64,000 bases of DNA from Rikenella microfusus (GCA_020722565.1 DYKO01000006.1:62001-126000); one strand, 5' to 3'. Shown: positions 1 to 8,823, counted from the stretch's first letter. Notes: generated by a model not told the origin, from the letters alone. Translations and numbers: made by a program.

Positions 1-1498
1 CTGCAAGGCTCTGCTCAATGTAGGCAAAAAGTATTGGGTCAAGAATATCGTATGGGGGCAACGAATCGGAATCTTTTTGATTGGGCCGTAATTCGGCTGA
101 TGGAGGTTTGACTATGGTATTTATAGGTATAATTTCATGGTTTCGATTGATGTAGCTGGCAAGTCGGTAAACATCTGTTTTGTAAACATCGCCTAAAATG
201 CTGATGGCACCGCACATGTCGCCATACAATGTTCCATAACCCACTGCGGCTTCACTTTTGTTGCTGGTGTTGAGCAATAAATGCCCGTGTTTATTGGACA
301 GTGCCATAAGGAGGGTTCCCCTAATGCGTGCCTGAATATTTTCTTCGGTAATATCCTGTGGTTTCCCCTCAAAAACTGGATCCAGCTGATTTTTGAATGC
401 TTCAAAAATGGGTTGAATGGAAACAATGTCGTATTTCACTCCAAGGTTATTGGCAAGTGCTACAGCATCATCAATGGAGTGCTGCGATGAGAATTCCGAT
501 GGCATTAGCAGTACCCTAACATTTTCTGAGCCAAGAGCCTCGGTTGCTAGTGCAAGCACAACGGCTGAATCAATTCCTCCCGAAAGGCCAAGCGTTACCT
601 TGGCAAATCCCATTTTTCCCATGTAGTCCCTAATACCCATTACCAGGGCTTTGTGGATTCGTTCTATTCGGGCCTCTTCGGTCAATGGTGTTTGAGCTAT
701 TGGGGGAAATTCGTTAATTTTAGTAAAATCGAAAATTTGAATATCCTCCTCAAAACTTTTTAACTTAAAAGTAACCTGCCCCTTGGCATTGAGCACCATT
801 GAGCCTCCATCGAAGAGTAAATCGGTATTGCCTCCCACCTGGTTAACGTAAATTACAGGTTTTCCGTAACGTTTGACGTTATTCTGAAAAACGTTTAGCC
901 TGCGTTCCTCAACATTGTAGCTAAATGGCGAGGCTGAAATATTGATAACCAAATCGGGACTGAGCCTTGTAAGATGATTCATTGGGGCATCGCGGTAGAG
1001 CTTTTGGCGTGAAAATGAGTTGGTGGTGGGTTGGTCGTCCCATAAATCTTCACAAATGGTAATGGCTATTCTAACCCCATCAATCTCGGCCAGTTTATAT
1101 ATACCCGGGTTGGGTTCAAAGTATCGATACTCGTCAAAGATGTCGTAATCGGGCAACAGGGTTTTATGAAAGGTATCAATAATTTTTCCATTTCCCAGTA
1201 GGTAAGCCGAATTAAACAGTATCTTTCCCTTGTTATCGGGATTCAGACTAGGGCTACCAACAATGGCGTAAACATCCCTACATTCCTGGGCTATAAGTTC
1301 AATGCTTTGCTGGCTTAACTCTATAAATTGTTTATGGTTAAGCATATCGTGTGGCGGATACCCGCAAACCGACAGCTCTGAGAAGATTACAATTCGTGCT
1401 TGGGCCTCTTTGGCTTTACGAATGGCCTCAATTATTTTGCTGCGGTTTAACTCAAAGTGGCCAATAACATAGTTAAGTTGAGCAAGAGCAATTTTCAT
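1..1498 (-). CDS. nadE: Glutamine-dependent NAD+ synthetase, C-terminus cut by window edge
   Basis: The enzyme makes NAD+ from nicotinic acid adenine dinucleotide and ATP in the cytoplasm, using ammonia released from glutamine by its own N-terminal domain. I translated the minus strand from the ATG at 1498-1496; 499 codons lie in the window, so roughly the last 40-50 residues of a usual ~540-residue enzyme are missing. Residues 1-~260 form a nitrilase-type amidohydrolase domain with the expected Glu-Lys-Cys triad: E41 in FSELSVCGYPP, K112 in HKTLLPDYD and C149 in ICEDLWDD. Residues ~270 onward form the ATP-pyrophosphatase synthetase domain with the P-loop SGGIDS at 306-311 and the downstream NTSNKSE and GTLYGDMCG segments. 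The gene is transcribed off the left edge; nothing in view suggests damage. Confidence 0.96.
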   Translation of the reverse strand, partial: MKIALAQLNYVIGHFELNRSKIIEAIRKAKEAQARIVIFSELSVCGYPPHDMLNHKQFIELSQQSIELIAQECRDVYAIVGSPSLNPDNKGKILFNSAYLLGNGKIIDTFHKTLLPDYDIFDEYRYFEPNPGIYKLAEIDGVRIAITICEDLWDDQPTTNSFSRQKLYRDAPMNHLTRLSPDLVINISASPFSYNVEERRLNVFQNNVKRYGKPVIYVNQVGGNTDLLFDGGSMVLNAKGQVTFKLKSFEEDIQIFDFTKINEFPPIAQTPLTEEARIERIHKALVMGIRDYMGKMGFAKVTLGLSGGIDSAVVLALATEALGSENVRVLLMPSEFSSQHSIDDAVALANNLGVKYDIVSIQPIFEAFKNQLDPVFEGKPQDITEENIQARIRGTLLMALSNKHGHLLLNTSNKSEAAVGYGTLYGDMCGAISILGDVYKTDVYRLASYINRNHEIIPINTIVKPPSAELRPNQKDSDSLPPYDILDPILFAYIEQSLA

Positions 1499-1724
1499 TC
1501 GTAAAAAAATTTGATGTTAATAAATTCCAGTAATTTGGTTTTTTAACCTATATACGCTCTAATGCTCGGATAAACCCCAAAGAGCTTACCGTAGGTAAAC
1601 ACCCATATTTTGGCTCCGCCGAACTCGTATAAAGCAATCGGTTGTTCATTTGTGCATGTATGTATACAGCCTTAAATGGGCGTTTCATATTGATAGATTG
1701 AATAAGTGAATTTTCTGCTCATGA

Positions 1725-2387
1725 TTAAAAAACTATTCCAACCCTTAGCGAAAGGCATTGCGAGATGATATTACCATTTGGGAGTTGCAAGATTTCTGAT
1801 AGCCCATCGTTCCAGGTAATGCCAAACTGAATGGCACTTTCGCCTCCAAGCGAATACATCCCGCCAATTCCAATAAAATATGATGCAAAGCCCCACGCAA
1901 GATCTGTTTTTATGGTTTCGCGATCTACACCATTTTTACTATTCCATGCATAGCTCCGAATTCTTAAACTTCCACTTAGTCCTACATTGGCATAGTAAGT
2001 TGTATAGCCAATCTGATTAGTACGAAACTTAAATCCCAAAGGTAGGTGTAGGTACTGCGAACGAAATTTTACATTATCGCCCATATCAATGGAGTAGGTT
2101 CCATCAACTGTTTTAAGTGTGTAGGATGATTGCATAAATCGAATATCTCCCCCTATGGTGCTAATGGAAAGACCACTTGAAAAAGCATATCGTTTGGCAA
2201 AAAACTTTTCGGCTGTAAAACCTATGTTGAAACCGGTTACAGGGCCGTTGGGATCGTAGCGCTTAGTATCGGATGTAAACCATGAGAGCTGAGGATCGGC
2301 AAATACGCCAAAGCTGAATTTTTGGGCTGATACATTACCAGTGCTTACTAAAAGCATTGCAACTGATAGTAGTGCAATTTGTTTCAT
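1725..2387 (-). CDS. PorT-like outer-membrane beta-barrel protein
   Basis: This 220-residue protein starts with a clear signal peptide (about residues 1-21, ending VSAQ) and continues as alternating hydrophobic/polar strands rich in Gly, Tyr and Phe, ending in a hydrophobic strand with terminal Phe (RVGIVF). This is the pattern of the OMP_b-brl_2 / PorT family of small eight-stranded barrels common in Bacteroidota. Family membership is judged from composition and layout, not from a diagnostic motif. The function is unknown: some relatives are T9SS components, most are uncharacterised. It stands alone, divergent from ispE, with a TACCTTTG -7-like element 29 bases upstream of its start on its own strand. 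Confidence 0.75.
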   Translation of the reverse strand: MKQIALLSVAMLLVSTGNVSAQKFSFGVFADPQLSWFTSDTKRYDPNGPVTGFNIGFTAEKFFAKRYAFSSGLSISTIGGDIRFMQSSYTLKTVDGTYSIDMGDNVKFRSQYLHLPLGFKFRTNQIGYTTYYANVGLSGSLRIRSYAWNSKNGVDRETIKTDLAWGFASYFIGIGGMYSLGGESAIQFGITWNDGLSEILQLPNGNIISQCLSLRVGIVF

Positions 2388-2415
2388 AACTTTACTAAAG
2401 TTGGTGTAACCAATG

Positions 2416-2446
2416 CAAAGGTAACCATTATTTTACTATACCTTTG
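2416..2446. promoter_or_regulatory. Inverted pair of -7 promoter elements between divergent genes
   Basis: CAAAGGTA at 2416-2423 and TACCTTTG at 2439-2446 are exact inverted copies 15 bases apart. Each reads as the Bacteroidota -7 consensus TAnnTTTG on its own strand, the first toward the barrel gene and the second toward ispE. No clean TTTG -33 box sits 19 bases upstream of either. It could be two divergent promoters or one dyad operator. Confidence 0.4.
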
Positions 2447-2553
2447 AACAAAGGGTTTGATTTTGTTTAGTATTAAATATTTTCATCATTCATGCCTAAC
2501 GGCATATTAGGGTTTATATTGTCGATTATACAACAGAAACTTTAAAGAATGAT

Positions 2554-2561
2554 TAACTTTG
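2554..2561 (+). promoter_or_regulatory. Candidate -7 element of ispE
   Basis: TAACTTTG fits TAnnTTTG and lies 19 bases before the ATG at 2581. Transcription would begin near 2568, which leaves almost no room for a TTG start at 2572 and supports the ATG at 2581 as the ispE start. Confidence 0.45.
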
Positions 2562-2580
2562 TCAACGTAATTTGGAAAGT

Positions 2581-3402
2581 ATGATTGTTTACCCCAACGC
2601 AAAGGTCAATATCGGGTTAAATATTATAAGCCGACGACCCGATGGCTATCACGATATTGAAACGCTCTTCTATCCTGTACCCGGTTTGTTTGATATTTTG
2701 GAAATAATTAAAGTTGATGGAGAGAACAATACGCTCGAATTCTCACAGAGCGGATTGCGCATCGATGTCCTTCAAGAAAATAATCTTTGCGTGAGGGCAT
2801 ATCATTTACTTGCCAAACGATATGGACTACCGCATGTAAAGATGCACTTACATAAATCAATCCCCATGGGTGCAGGGCTGGGTGGTGGTTCAGCTGACGC
2901 AGCCTTTGCACTTAAAGAACTTAATAGTTTTTTAGTGCAACCAGTGATTGATCAGGAGCTGAGCAGCATTGCCCTTGAGCTGGGCAGCGATTGCCCATTC
3001 TTTCAAATTAATCAACCGGCAATTGGTAGGGGGCGCGGTGAGTTACTGGAGCCCATTAATATCAGCCTAAAGGGGCATTGGATTATGCTTGTAAATCCAG
3101 GAATACATGTTAGCACTGCAACAGCTTACGCTGAGTGTAGCCCCAAACCATGGGCGATTCCCATAAAGGAGTTAGCTCATAAGCCATTAGAGGAATGGAA
3201 GGATTGCCTAATGAACGATTTTGAACCCACTGTTTTTACTCATCACCCAGGTATTGAATTGATTAAGAGAAATTTATACAGCATTGGTGCTAAATATGCA
3301 GCCATGTCGGGAAGTGGATCAACGGTTTATGGTATTTTTGATTTTAAGCCCGATATACCACAATCGTTTAGCAGATTTTTCACATTTTGTGGACAGCTGT
3401 AA
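2581..3402 (+). CDS. ispE: 4-diphosphocytidyl-2-C-methyl-D-erythritol kinase
   Basis: This GHMP kinase of the non-mevalonate (MEP) isoprenoid pathway phosphorylates the 2-hydroxyl of CDP-methylerythritol. The 273-residue protein has the family's three landmarks: PNAKVN with catalytic K8 at the N-terminus, the glycine-rich ATP loop PMGAGLGGGSADAA at 95-108, and GSDCPFF with catalytic D137. A third GHMP motif, MSGSGSTVYG, lies near the C-terminus. A TTG three codons upstream (2572) is in frame, but the ATG at 2581 gives the standard N-terminus MIVYPNAK and fits the -7 element at 2554. Length is normal for the family. The gene is single, facing the convergent biotin-carrier operon and ending at a shared hairpin. 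Confidence 0.97.
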   Translation: MIVYPNAKVNIGLNIISRRPDGYHDIETLFYPVPGLFDILEIIKVDGENNTLEFSQSGLRIDVLQENNLCVRAYHLLAKRYGLPHVKMHLHKSIPMGAGLGGGSADAAFALKELNSFLVQPVIDQELSSIALELGSDCPFFQINQPAIGRGRGELLEPINISLKGHWIMLVNPGIHVSTATAYAECSPKPWAIPIKELAHKPLEEWKDCLMNDFEPTVFTHHPGIELIKRNLYSIGAKYAAMSGSGSTVYGIFDFKPDIPQSFSRFFTFCGQL

Positions 3403-3413
3403 ATTCAGAGATG

Positions 3414-3441
3414 AAAAAAAGCCTCCCACATATGGAGGCTT
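3414..3441. terminator. Hairpin terminator between convergent ispE and the carboxylase operon
   Basis: An 8-bp stem AAGCCTCC (3419-3426) / GGAGGCTT (3434-3441) encloses a 7-base loop. Read on the minus strand it is followed by seven T residues (A-run 3414-3420), so it is a good intrinsic terminator for the minus-strand operon ending at 3465. On the plus strand the tail is weaker (TTAATTGT), so ispE may share it. Confidence 0.85.
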
Positions 3442-3464
3442 AATTGTATTCATTAGGTTATAAC

Positions 3465-3698
3465 CTACTCAATGCTTACCAGCACAGAACCCTTGCTAAC
3501 CCTGTCGCCGGGTTTAACATTAACCTCTTTAACCCTTCCGGTTGAGGGGGCAATAATGCGGTTGTGCATTTTCATGGCATCAAGTATAACAAGAATATCA
3601 CCCTCTTTAACTTCTTGACCTGGTTTAACTTTAACATCGATAATTGTTCCAGGTATGAAGGCGGTTACATTTTTATCGTCGAGTTTAGAGTATGACAT
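3465..3698 (-). CDS. Biotin carrier protein of an acyl-CoA carboxylase/decarboxylase
   Basis: A 77-residue biotinyl domain that carries carboxyl-biotin between active sites. It contains the biotinylation motif DAMKM with target K43 (most family members have EAMKM; Asp in the first place is a common variant). The paired lipoyl/biotinyl half-repeats VKPGQEVKEGD and VKPGDRVSKGS are clear, and PGTIIDV marks the start of the fold. The protein is only the carrier domain with a ~10-residue leader; there is no Pro/Ala-rich linker. It sits 36 bases after the carboxyltransferase gene on the same strand and ends just before a strong terminator, so the two form a bicistronic unit. Confidence 0.93.
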   Translation of the reverse strand: MSYSKLDDKNVTAFIPGTIIDVKVKPGQEVKEGDILVILDAMKMHNRIIAPSTGRVKEVNVKPGDRVSKGSVLVSIE

Positions 3699-3734
3699 GA
3701 TTCAAAATATTTTGATTAACAGAATAAAATAATT

Positions 3735-5279
3735 TTAGAATGGCGGAATGCCATGTTTTTTAAAGGGGCGGTCGGCAACTTTTGTACTCGAAACCTCAAG
3801 CGCATGGAGCAGCAACCTGCGTGTTTCGGATGGTTCAATAACGGTATCGATATAACCTTTTGCAGCAGCCACGTATGGGTTGGCAAATTTTTCCTTATAC
3901 TCTTCAACTTTTTGACGACGCATAGCTTCGGGATCGGGGGCTTCGGATATCTCCTTGCGGAAAATGATGTTTGCAGCACCTTCGGGTCCCATAACGGCAA
4001 TTTCAGCGCTGGGCCATGCAAATACGAAATCGGCACGGAGGTGACGGGAGCTCATAGCTATATATCCACCACCGTATGCTTTACGCAGTATAACTGTCAT
4101 TTTGGGAACGGTTGCCTCGCTGTAGGCGTAGAGCAATTTTGCCCCATGACGAATAACCCCTGCATGCTCCTGATCGATTCCTGGCAGGTAACCCGGTAGG
4201 TCCACCAATGTAACAAGCGGAATGTTGAATGCATCGCAGTAGCGAACAAAACGAGCCGCTTTATCGGAGCTGTCAACATCGAGTACCCCAGCCATAACCA
4301 GGGGTTGGTTTGCTACAAAACCAACGGTTTCGCCGTTAAGACGGCCAAACCCAATTACAATGTTGGCAGCCCATTTTTCCTGTATCTCCAGAAAATCGGA
4401 ATCGTCAGCAATGGCTCTAATTACATTGCGTACGTCGTAGGGCTCCTTGGGATCGCCTGGAACAATATCTTCGATATTGTAGCTTACCTTAGGCTCCTTG
4501 GGTTCGAACTTGCGAGCTTTACGGGTATTGTTCCAGGGTATGTAGGTAATCAGTTTCTTAATCTGTTCAAAGCATTCGTACTCGCTCTCGGCATAGAAAT
4601 GAGCGTTACCTGTAATTTGTGCATGTACGCGGGCTCCGCCAAGGTCTTCCTGTGAAATTTCCTCACCCAGCACCGATTTTATGACCTCGGGACCGGTGAT
4701 AAACATTTTTGATATCTTGTTAACCGCAAAAACAAAGTCGGTTAGGGCAGGGGAGTATACCGCACCACCTGCACAGGGACCCAGAATCACGGAAATTTGG
4801 GGAATAATACCGCTGGAGAGGGTATTACGCCAGAAGATTTCGCCATATCCTGCCAGCGAGTTAACGCCTTCCTGGATGCGGGCACCCCCGGAATCGTTTA
4901 TTCCTATTAATGGAATGCGCATACGTAGGGCGTAATCCATAATTTTGGTAATCTTGCGGGCATGCATTGACCCTAGTGATCCGCCAGCTACCGTAAAGTC
5001 CTGAGCGTATATAGCCACTGGGGCACCGTAGATGGTTCCTGTTCCAATGATAACACCGTCGCCGTGCAGCACCTTGCCGTCCATACCAAAGTCGCGGGCA
5101 TCGTGTTCTACAAACATGTCGTACTCGTTAAACGAGTCCTCGTCAAGTAGGGCAATAATACGCTCTCGGGCAGTAAGCTTTCCCATGGCAACCTGTTTGG
5201 CCACAGCTTGTTCGCCTCCACCCTGAAGCACCTCTTCCTTTCGTTTTTTGAGTTCTTCAATTTTGTTTTTTAAAGGCAT
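3735..5279 (-). CDS. Acyl-CoA carboxyltransferase beta subunit (PccB/MmdA-type)
   Basis: This 514-residue protein belongs to the biotin-dependent carboxyltransferase family (crotonase superfamily), which moves CO2 between biotin and an acyl-CoA such as propionyl-CoA/methylmalonyl-CoA. The N-half has GKLTARERI and the oxyanion segment INDSGGARIQEGV; the C-half has DLPGYLPG, the second oxyanion region RKAYGGGYIAM and FAWPSAEIAVMGPEGA. Length and ending (KKHGIPPF) match PccB/MmdA proteins. The only partner in view is the small biotin carrier. No biotin carboxylase (AccC) and no membrane OadB-like subunit lie next to it, so propionyl-CoA carboxylase and sodium-pumping methylmalonyl-CoA decarboxylase cannot be told apart from context. 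Both fit propionate/succinate metabolism in this phylum. Confidence 0.92.
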   Translation of the reverse strand: MPLKNKIEELKKRKEEVLQGGGEQAVAKQVAMGKLTARERIIALLDEDSFNEYDMFVEHDARDFGMDGKVLHGDGVIIGTGTIYGAPVAIYAQDFTVAGGSLGSMHARKITKIMDYALRMRIPLIGINDSGGARIQEGVNSLAGYGEIFWRNTLSSGIIPQISVILGPCAGGAVYSPALTDFVFAVNKISKMFITGPEVIKSVLGEEISQEDLGGARVHAQITGNAHFYAESEYECFEQIKKLITYIPWNNTRKARKFEPKEPKVSYNIEDIVPGDPKEPYDVRNVIRAIADDSDFLEIQEKWAANIVIGFGRLNGETVGFVANQPLVMAGVLDVDSSDKAARFVRYCDAFNIPLVTLVDLPGYLPGIDQEHAGVIRHGAKLLYAYSEATVPKMTVILRKAYGGGYIAMSSRHLRADFVFAWPSAEIAVMGPEGAANIIFRKEISEAPDPEAMRRQKVEEYKEKFANPYVAAAKGYIDTVIEPSETRRLLLHALEVSSTKVADRPFKKHGIPPF

Positions 5280-5449
5280 AGTTTTTAAGTTTAGTTAATG
5301 TTTTGCCACCAATACCATGCATCTGGTATATGAAAGTGCAAGGTTACGAAATTGATGTTAAAAATAAAAGGGAAGGGCCTCTTTTTTAGGCACATAATTT
5401 TGTATGCTGTTGATTGTCAATTTATGAATGTGTAAACAGTCGTTCAATC

Positions 5450-6526
5450 CTATTTTGGTGCCATTCGGTATAATCCCAATGCTATAAAAGCATAGAGTAT
5501 ATTGGGAATCCATGCCGATAGCTCTGGCGAAAGTAGTCCCCCTACTGCAAACATAGTTGAAAAGCGCATGAAAAGTATATAGGAAAAGCTTAAGGCTAAT
5601 CCTAATCCTATATGTAAACCAATACCCCCCCGAACTTTACGCGATGATATGGATACGCCAATTAGGGTTAGTATGAAAACCGAAAAGGGATAAGCAAAGC
5701 GGCTATGTTTTTCAATCAAGAGATACTCAATGGTGTCGGCACCCTGTAGCTTTTGCTCCTCAATGAAGTCGTTGAGCTGGAACAGGTTCATGGTTTCAAT
5801 AATTTTTAGCCTTCGGGTGAAATCGGCGGGAGTGAGGAAAAGAGTGCTGTCTATTTTATCACCTCGAATAAGTTCCTCGCCCTGATCGGTGTAATTGCGT
5901 ATGTAGTACCGATTAATGGTCCACTTTTCCTTGGTTGAATCCCATTGGGCATTGTCGGCAAGCAATTTGGAGACCAACCTATTGCCGTCGAATTTCTCAA
6001 CCGAAAGGTTGTATGCTGTATTGTTGTAGCTGTTGAACGTTCGCATGAAAATGAACAAACCCGGTCGTACCTGACGGTGTATGTTGCGGTCAGTATTAAC
6101 GTAGGGTTTCTTTATGTACTTGTTTTCAAAATCGATTCGGATAGCATTTGCCGGTGGAATGATAAAGTTAGATAAAATGAAGGAAAAGATGACGATTATA
6201 GTAGCCGATACAAAATAGGGAAACATCATTCTTTTAAAGCTTACACCACTGCTGAGTATGGCAATGATTTCGGTATTGTAAGCCATTTTTGATGTGAAGA
6301 ATATTACCGCAATAAAAACGAAAAGTGAGCTGAACAGGTTGGCAAAGTAGGGTATAAAGTTTAGATAGTATCGAAAAATGATCTCGTTCATGGGGGCATC
6401 CTTTTCCATGAAGTCGTCTATTTTTTCGGCAAGGTCAAATATAACGGCTATTCCTACTATCAGAATAATAGCATAAAAATAGGTTCCTATGAATTTTCGG
6501 ATTATATACAGGTCTAACTTTTTCAC
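5450..6526 (-). CDS. LptF/LptG-family lipopolysaccharide export permease
   Basis: A 358-residue inner-membrane protein of the YjgP/YjgQ family, which forms the transmembrane part of the LptB2FG ABC exporter that extracts LPS from the inner membrane. It starts MKKLDLYIIRKFIGTYFYA, the family's typical N-terminus. Three hydrophobic helices lie in residues ~15-125, a large periplasmic jellyroll-like domain spans ~130-265, and three more helices fall at ~275-355. Bacteroidota usually carry a single 350-480-residue version or two unlinked copies, so I do not choose between LptF and LptG. It follows tgt by 131 bases on the same strand, a pairing often seen in this phylum. No other lpt gene is in the window. 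Confidence 0.88.
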   Translation of the reverse strand: MKKLDLYIIRKFIGTYFYAIILIVGIAVIFDLAEKIDDFMEKDAPMNEIIFRYYLNFIPYFANLFSSLFVFIAVIFFTSKMAYNTEIIAILSSGVSFKRMMFPYFVSATIIVIFSFILSNFIIPPANAIRIDFENKYIKKPYVNTDRNIHRQVRPGLFIFMRTFNSYNNTAYNLSVEKFDGNRLVSKLLADNAQWDSTKEKWTINRYYIRNYTDQGEELIRGDKIDSTLFLTPADFTRRLKIIETMNLFQLNDFIEEQKLQGADTIEYLLIEKHSRFAYPFSVFILTLIGVSISSRKVRGGIGLHIGLGLALSFSYILFMRFSTMFAVGGLLSPELSAWIPNILYAFIALGLYRMAPK

Positions 6527-6657
6527 GTATGTTTTTATTTTACCAAATGATTATAAATTAATTACTTGTAAAATTACACAATTACTGGTTCAAATCTACA
6601 TTAAGTTGTTAATTTTAAGGTTATTTAGCAACTCTAATTTAACATTATACCGGGGTT

Positions 6658-7788
6658 TTATAATCGTTTCGAAACTTTTTTAACCATTTCATTTTTCCAC
6701 GATTTAAAATTGTTAGCCTGAATATGCTTTCGGGCTTCCCGAACCAGCCAAAGGTAAAATCCGAGGTTGTGAATGCTGGCAATTTGTGGACCAAGCATTT
6801 CACCTGCAATAAATAGATGTCGAAGGTAGGCTCTGGTGTAGATCGAGTCCACAAAAGTTGGGCCAAATGGGTCGATGGGAGAAAAGTCGAACTGCCATTT
6901 TTTGTTTCTTATGTTGATGATTCCTTCGGAAGTGAAAAGCATTCCGTTCCGACCGTTGCGGGTTGGCATCACGCAGTCGAACATATCCACCCCCAAGGCA
7001 ATGGCCTCAAGAATGTTTTCTGGTGTTCCCACACCCATGAGGTAACGGGGCTTATCCTTAGGCAAAATGGCGTTAACCACTTCAATCATTTGATACATAA
7101 CTTCTGCGGGTTCTCCAACTGAGAGCCCGCCGATGGCATAACCATTGCGGGTGTATTTTTGAACGTTTTCGGCAGCCCTTTTACGTAGATCGGGGTAAAT
7201 GCAACCCTGCACAATGGGGAACAGTGTTTGGCTATGACCGTAAAGCGGTTCGGTGGAATCGAAGCGCAGTACACAGCGTTCGAGCCATTTTTCGGTAAGG
7301 TCGAGCGATTTTTTGGCATAGCTGTAATCGGCATTACCCGGAGGGCACTCATCGAATGCCATTACAATATCGGCACCTATAATGCGCTGGATGTCCATTA
7401 CATTTTCAGGGGTAAATAGATGTGCAGAGCCGTCGATATGTGACCGGAACGATGCTCCCTGTGCGGTAAGTTTGCGCATATCGGCAAGCGAGAAAACTTG
7501 GTAGCCCCCGCTATCGGTGAGTATGGGCCTGTTCCAGCTCGAAAAACGATGGAGCCCTCCGGCTTGCCTTAAAACATCCAGCCCCGGACGAAGGTATAGA
7601 TGGTAGGTATTGCCTAAAATGATTTGGGCTTTAATATCGTTCTCAAGTTCCCGGTGAAGCACACCCTTTACGCTTCCAACTGTGCCTACCGGCATGAATA
7701 TAGGTGTTTCAATTGTCCCATGATCGGTAGCTATCAGTCCTGCCCTTGCCGACGATTGGCTATCGGTTCCTAATACTTCAAACTTCAT
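6658..7788 (-). CDS. tgt: tRNA-guanine(34) transglycosylase (queuosine)
   Basis: Tgt replaces guanine-34 by preQ1 in GUN-anticodon tRNAs, the committed tRNA step of queuosine synthesis. The 376-residue protein has the substrate-binding motif TDSGGYQVFSL (D92), AFDECPPGNADYSY, GGLSVGEP, RYLMGVGTPENI and the catalytic DMFDCVMPTRNGRNG segment. Odd: the bacterial zinc site CxCxxC...H is not kept. Where most enzymes have DPxCxCxxC, this one reads DPFGPTFVDS, so all three cysteines are absent while SIHNL and its His remain. From memory other Bacteroidota Tgt proteins look similar, so I take this as lineage-typical and not as damage. A -7-like TATCTTTG lies just upstream on the minus strand (7814-7807). 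Confidence 0.95.
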   Translation of the reverse strand: MKFEVLGTDSQSSARAGLIATDHGTIETPIFMPVGTVGSVKGVLHRELENDIKAQIILGNTYHLYLRPGLDVLRQAGGLHRFSSWNRPILTDSGGYQVFSLADMRKLTAQGASFRSHIDGSAHLFTPENVMDIQRIIGADIVMAFDECPPGNADYSYAKKSLDLTEKWLERCVLRFDSTEPLYGHSQTLFPIVQGCIYPDLRKRAAENVQKYTRNGYAIGGLSVGEPAEVMYQMIEVVNAILPKDKPRYLMGVGTPENILEAIALGVDMFDCVMPTRNGRNGMLFTSEGIINIRNKKWQFDFSPIDPFGPTFVDSIYTRAYLRHLFIAGEMLGPQIASIHNLGFYLWLVREARKHIQANNFKSWKNEMVKKVSKRL

Positions 7789-7897
7789 CTATATAGAAAT
7801 GTGTTGCAAAGATAATGCTATTTAAACAAGGTGGGGATGCTTTCAGTAACCAGAGCTCAAAACAAATGCTATCAGCTTTTATTTATTTCAGATTGCA

Positions 7898-8680
7898 CTA
7901 CCGTATGATGTTCAGAAGCCATTTGGGCTCAGGCGACAGGGTTTCGCCGGCATAGTAAACCCTTTCCAGGTAAAGCCCCGAAGGCGGTGCCGTAAATTTA
8001 GCCGGAATATCGGAATACTTTTCAAAAAACGAGAGTAGTTCGGATTCGGTTAGCCGTTCCAAACCAATTTGGACTAGAGTTCCCACCATTCTTCGAACCT
8101 GTTTCCATAGGAAATGGGAACCCACAATGTAAATCAGAATTGAATCATCTACTTCAAAGAGTTTAAAGGTTTCTATTTTAACCAGTGTTGATGATCCATC
8201 TTTTTCGGGTACTCCAAACGATTTATAATCCTTCATACCTTCAAAGTGCTTACATGCAGCAGCCATTGCCTCTATGTTGAGTGGTTCCTTAACCCACCAG
8301 CAGAAATCCTTTCCAAAAGCGGTTCTTCGCCTGGATAGATGGTAAACGTAGCTTCGGTGCTTGGCATCGTAGCGGGCATGAAAACGGGGATTAACCTTTA
8401 CCATATCAATTATGTTAATGGTTGCTGGTAATACCTCGTTTAATCGCTCCATGGCAACATAGGATGGCATAGTCGAATCGATATCGAGGTGGGCAACCTG
8501 CCCCAGGGCGTGAACACCAGCATCGGTTCTGCCCGATCCGTAAAGTTCGTAATCCTTAACCTGGTAAACCTCCTTAATGGCATCCATCAATTTACCCATA
8601 ATGGTTGGTACTTCGCGCTGAAATTGCCAGCCGCGGTAACGCGAACCGTCATACTCTATGGTTAACTTAAATCGTGGCAT
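7898..8680 (-). CDS. truA: tRNA pseudouridine(38-40) synthase
   Basis: TruA isomerises uridines 38-40 in the anticodon stem-loop of many tRNAs. With the ATG at 8680 the protein has 260 residues and begins MPRFKLTIEYDGSRYRGWQ, the standard family start; an in-frame TTG at 8695 would add five residues and is less likely. The catalytic Asp is D53 in GSGRTDAGVHALGQVAH. The second half has the conserved FLWKQVRRMVGTL segment. Length is normal. The gene lies downstream of the SRP RNA on the same strand, separated from it by that RNA's T-run. It and tgt are both tRNA-modifying enzymes but are separated by about 109 bases with a likely promoter. Confidence 0.96.
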   Translation of the reverse strand: MPRFKLTIEYDGSRYRGWQFQREVPTIMGKLMDAIKEVYQVKDYELYGSGRTDAGVHALGQVAHLDIDSTMPSYVAMERLNEVLPATINIIDMVKVNPRFHARYDAKHRSYVYHLSRRRTAFGKDFCWWVKEPLNIEAMAAACKHFEGMKDYKSFGVPEKDGSSTLVKIETFKLFEVDDSILIYIVGSHFLWKQVRRMVGTLVQIGLERLTESELLSFFEKYSDIPAKFTAPPSGLYLERVYYAGETLSPEPKWLLNIIR

Positions 8681-8720
8681 TGGCTCTATTTTCAAAAGTA
8701 AACTTTAGGGGATAAAAAAA

Positions 8721-8820
8721 GTGGGTAAGCTACTTATATCGCACCGCTACAACCGCTTACCCTTGCTACCTTCCGGTCCTGGGGGGGTTCAGCAGGAGCT
8801 GGTCGTATAAGACTTACCCG
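8721..8820 (-). ncRNA. ffs: Small signal recognition particle RNA (4.5S-type)
   Basis: Read on the minus strand this ~100-base stretch folds into one long hairpin. The outer arms pair (GGGTAAGTC near 8819-8811 with AGCTTACCC near 8731-8723, one bulge) and the apex holds the universal domain IV core: CAGGACCGGAAGGTAGCAAG. The GGAA tetraloop-like cap and the asymmetric A/G-rich bulge are the Ffh-binding site. A -7 element TATCTTTG (8831-8824 on the minus strand) stands a few bases before the 5' end, and seven T residues (A-run 8714-8720) follow the 3' end. The RNA guides ribosomes making membrane proteins to the Sec translocon together with Ffh. Confidence 0.95.
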
Positions 8821-8823
8821 CTA

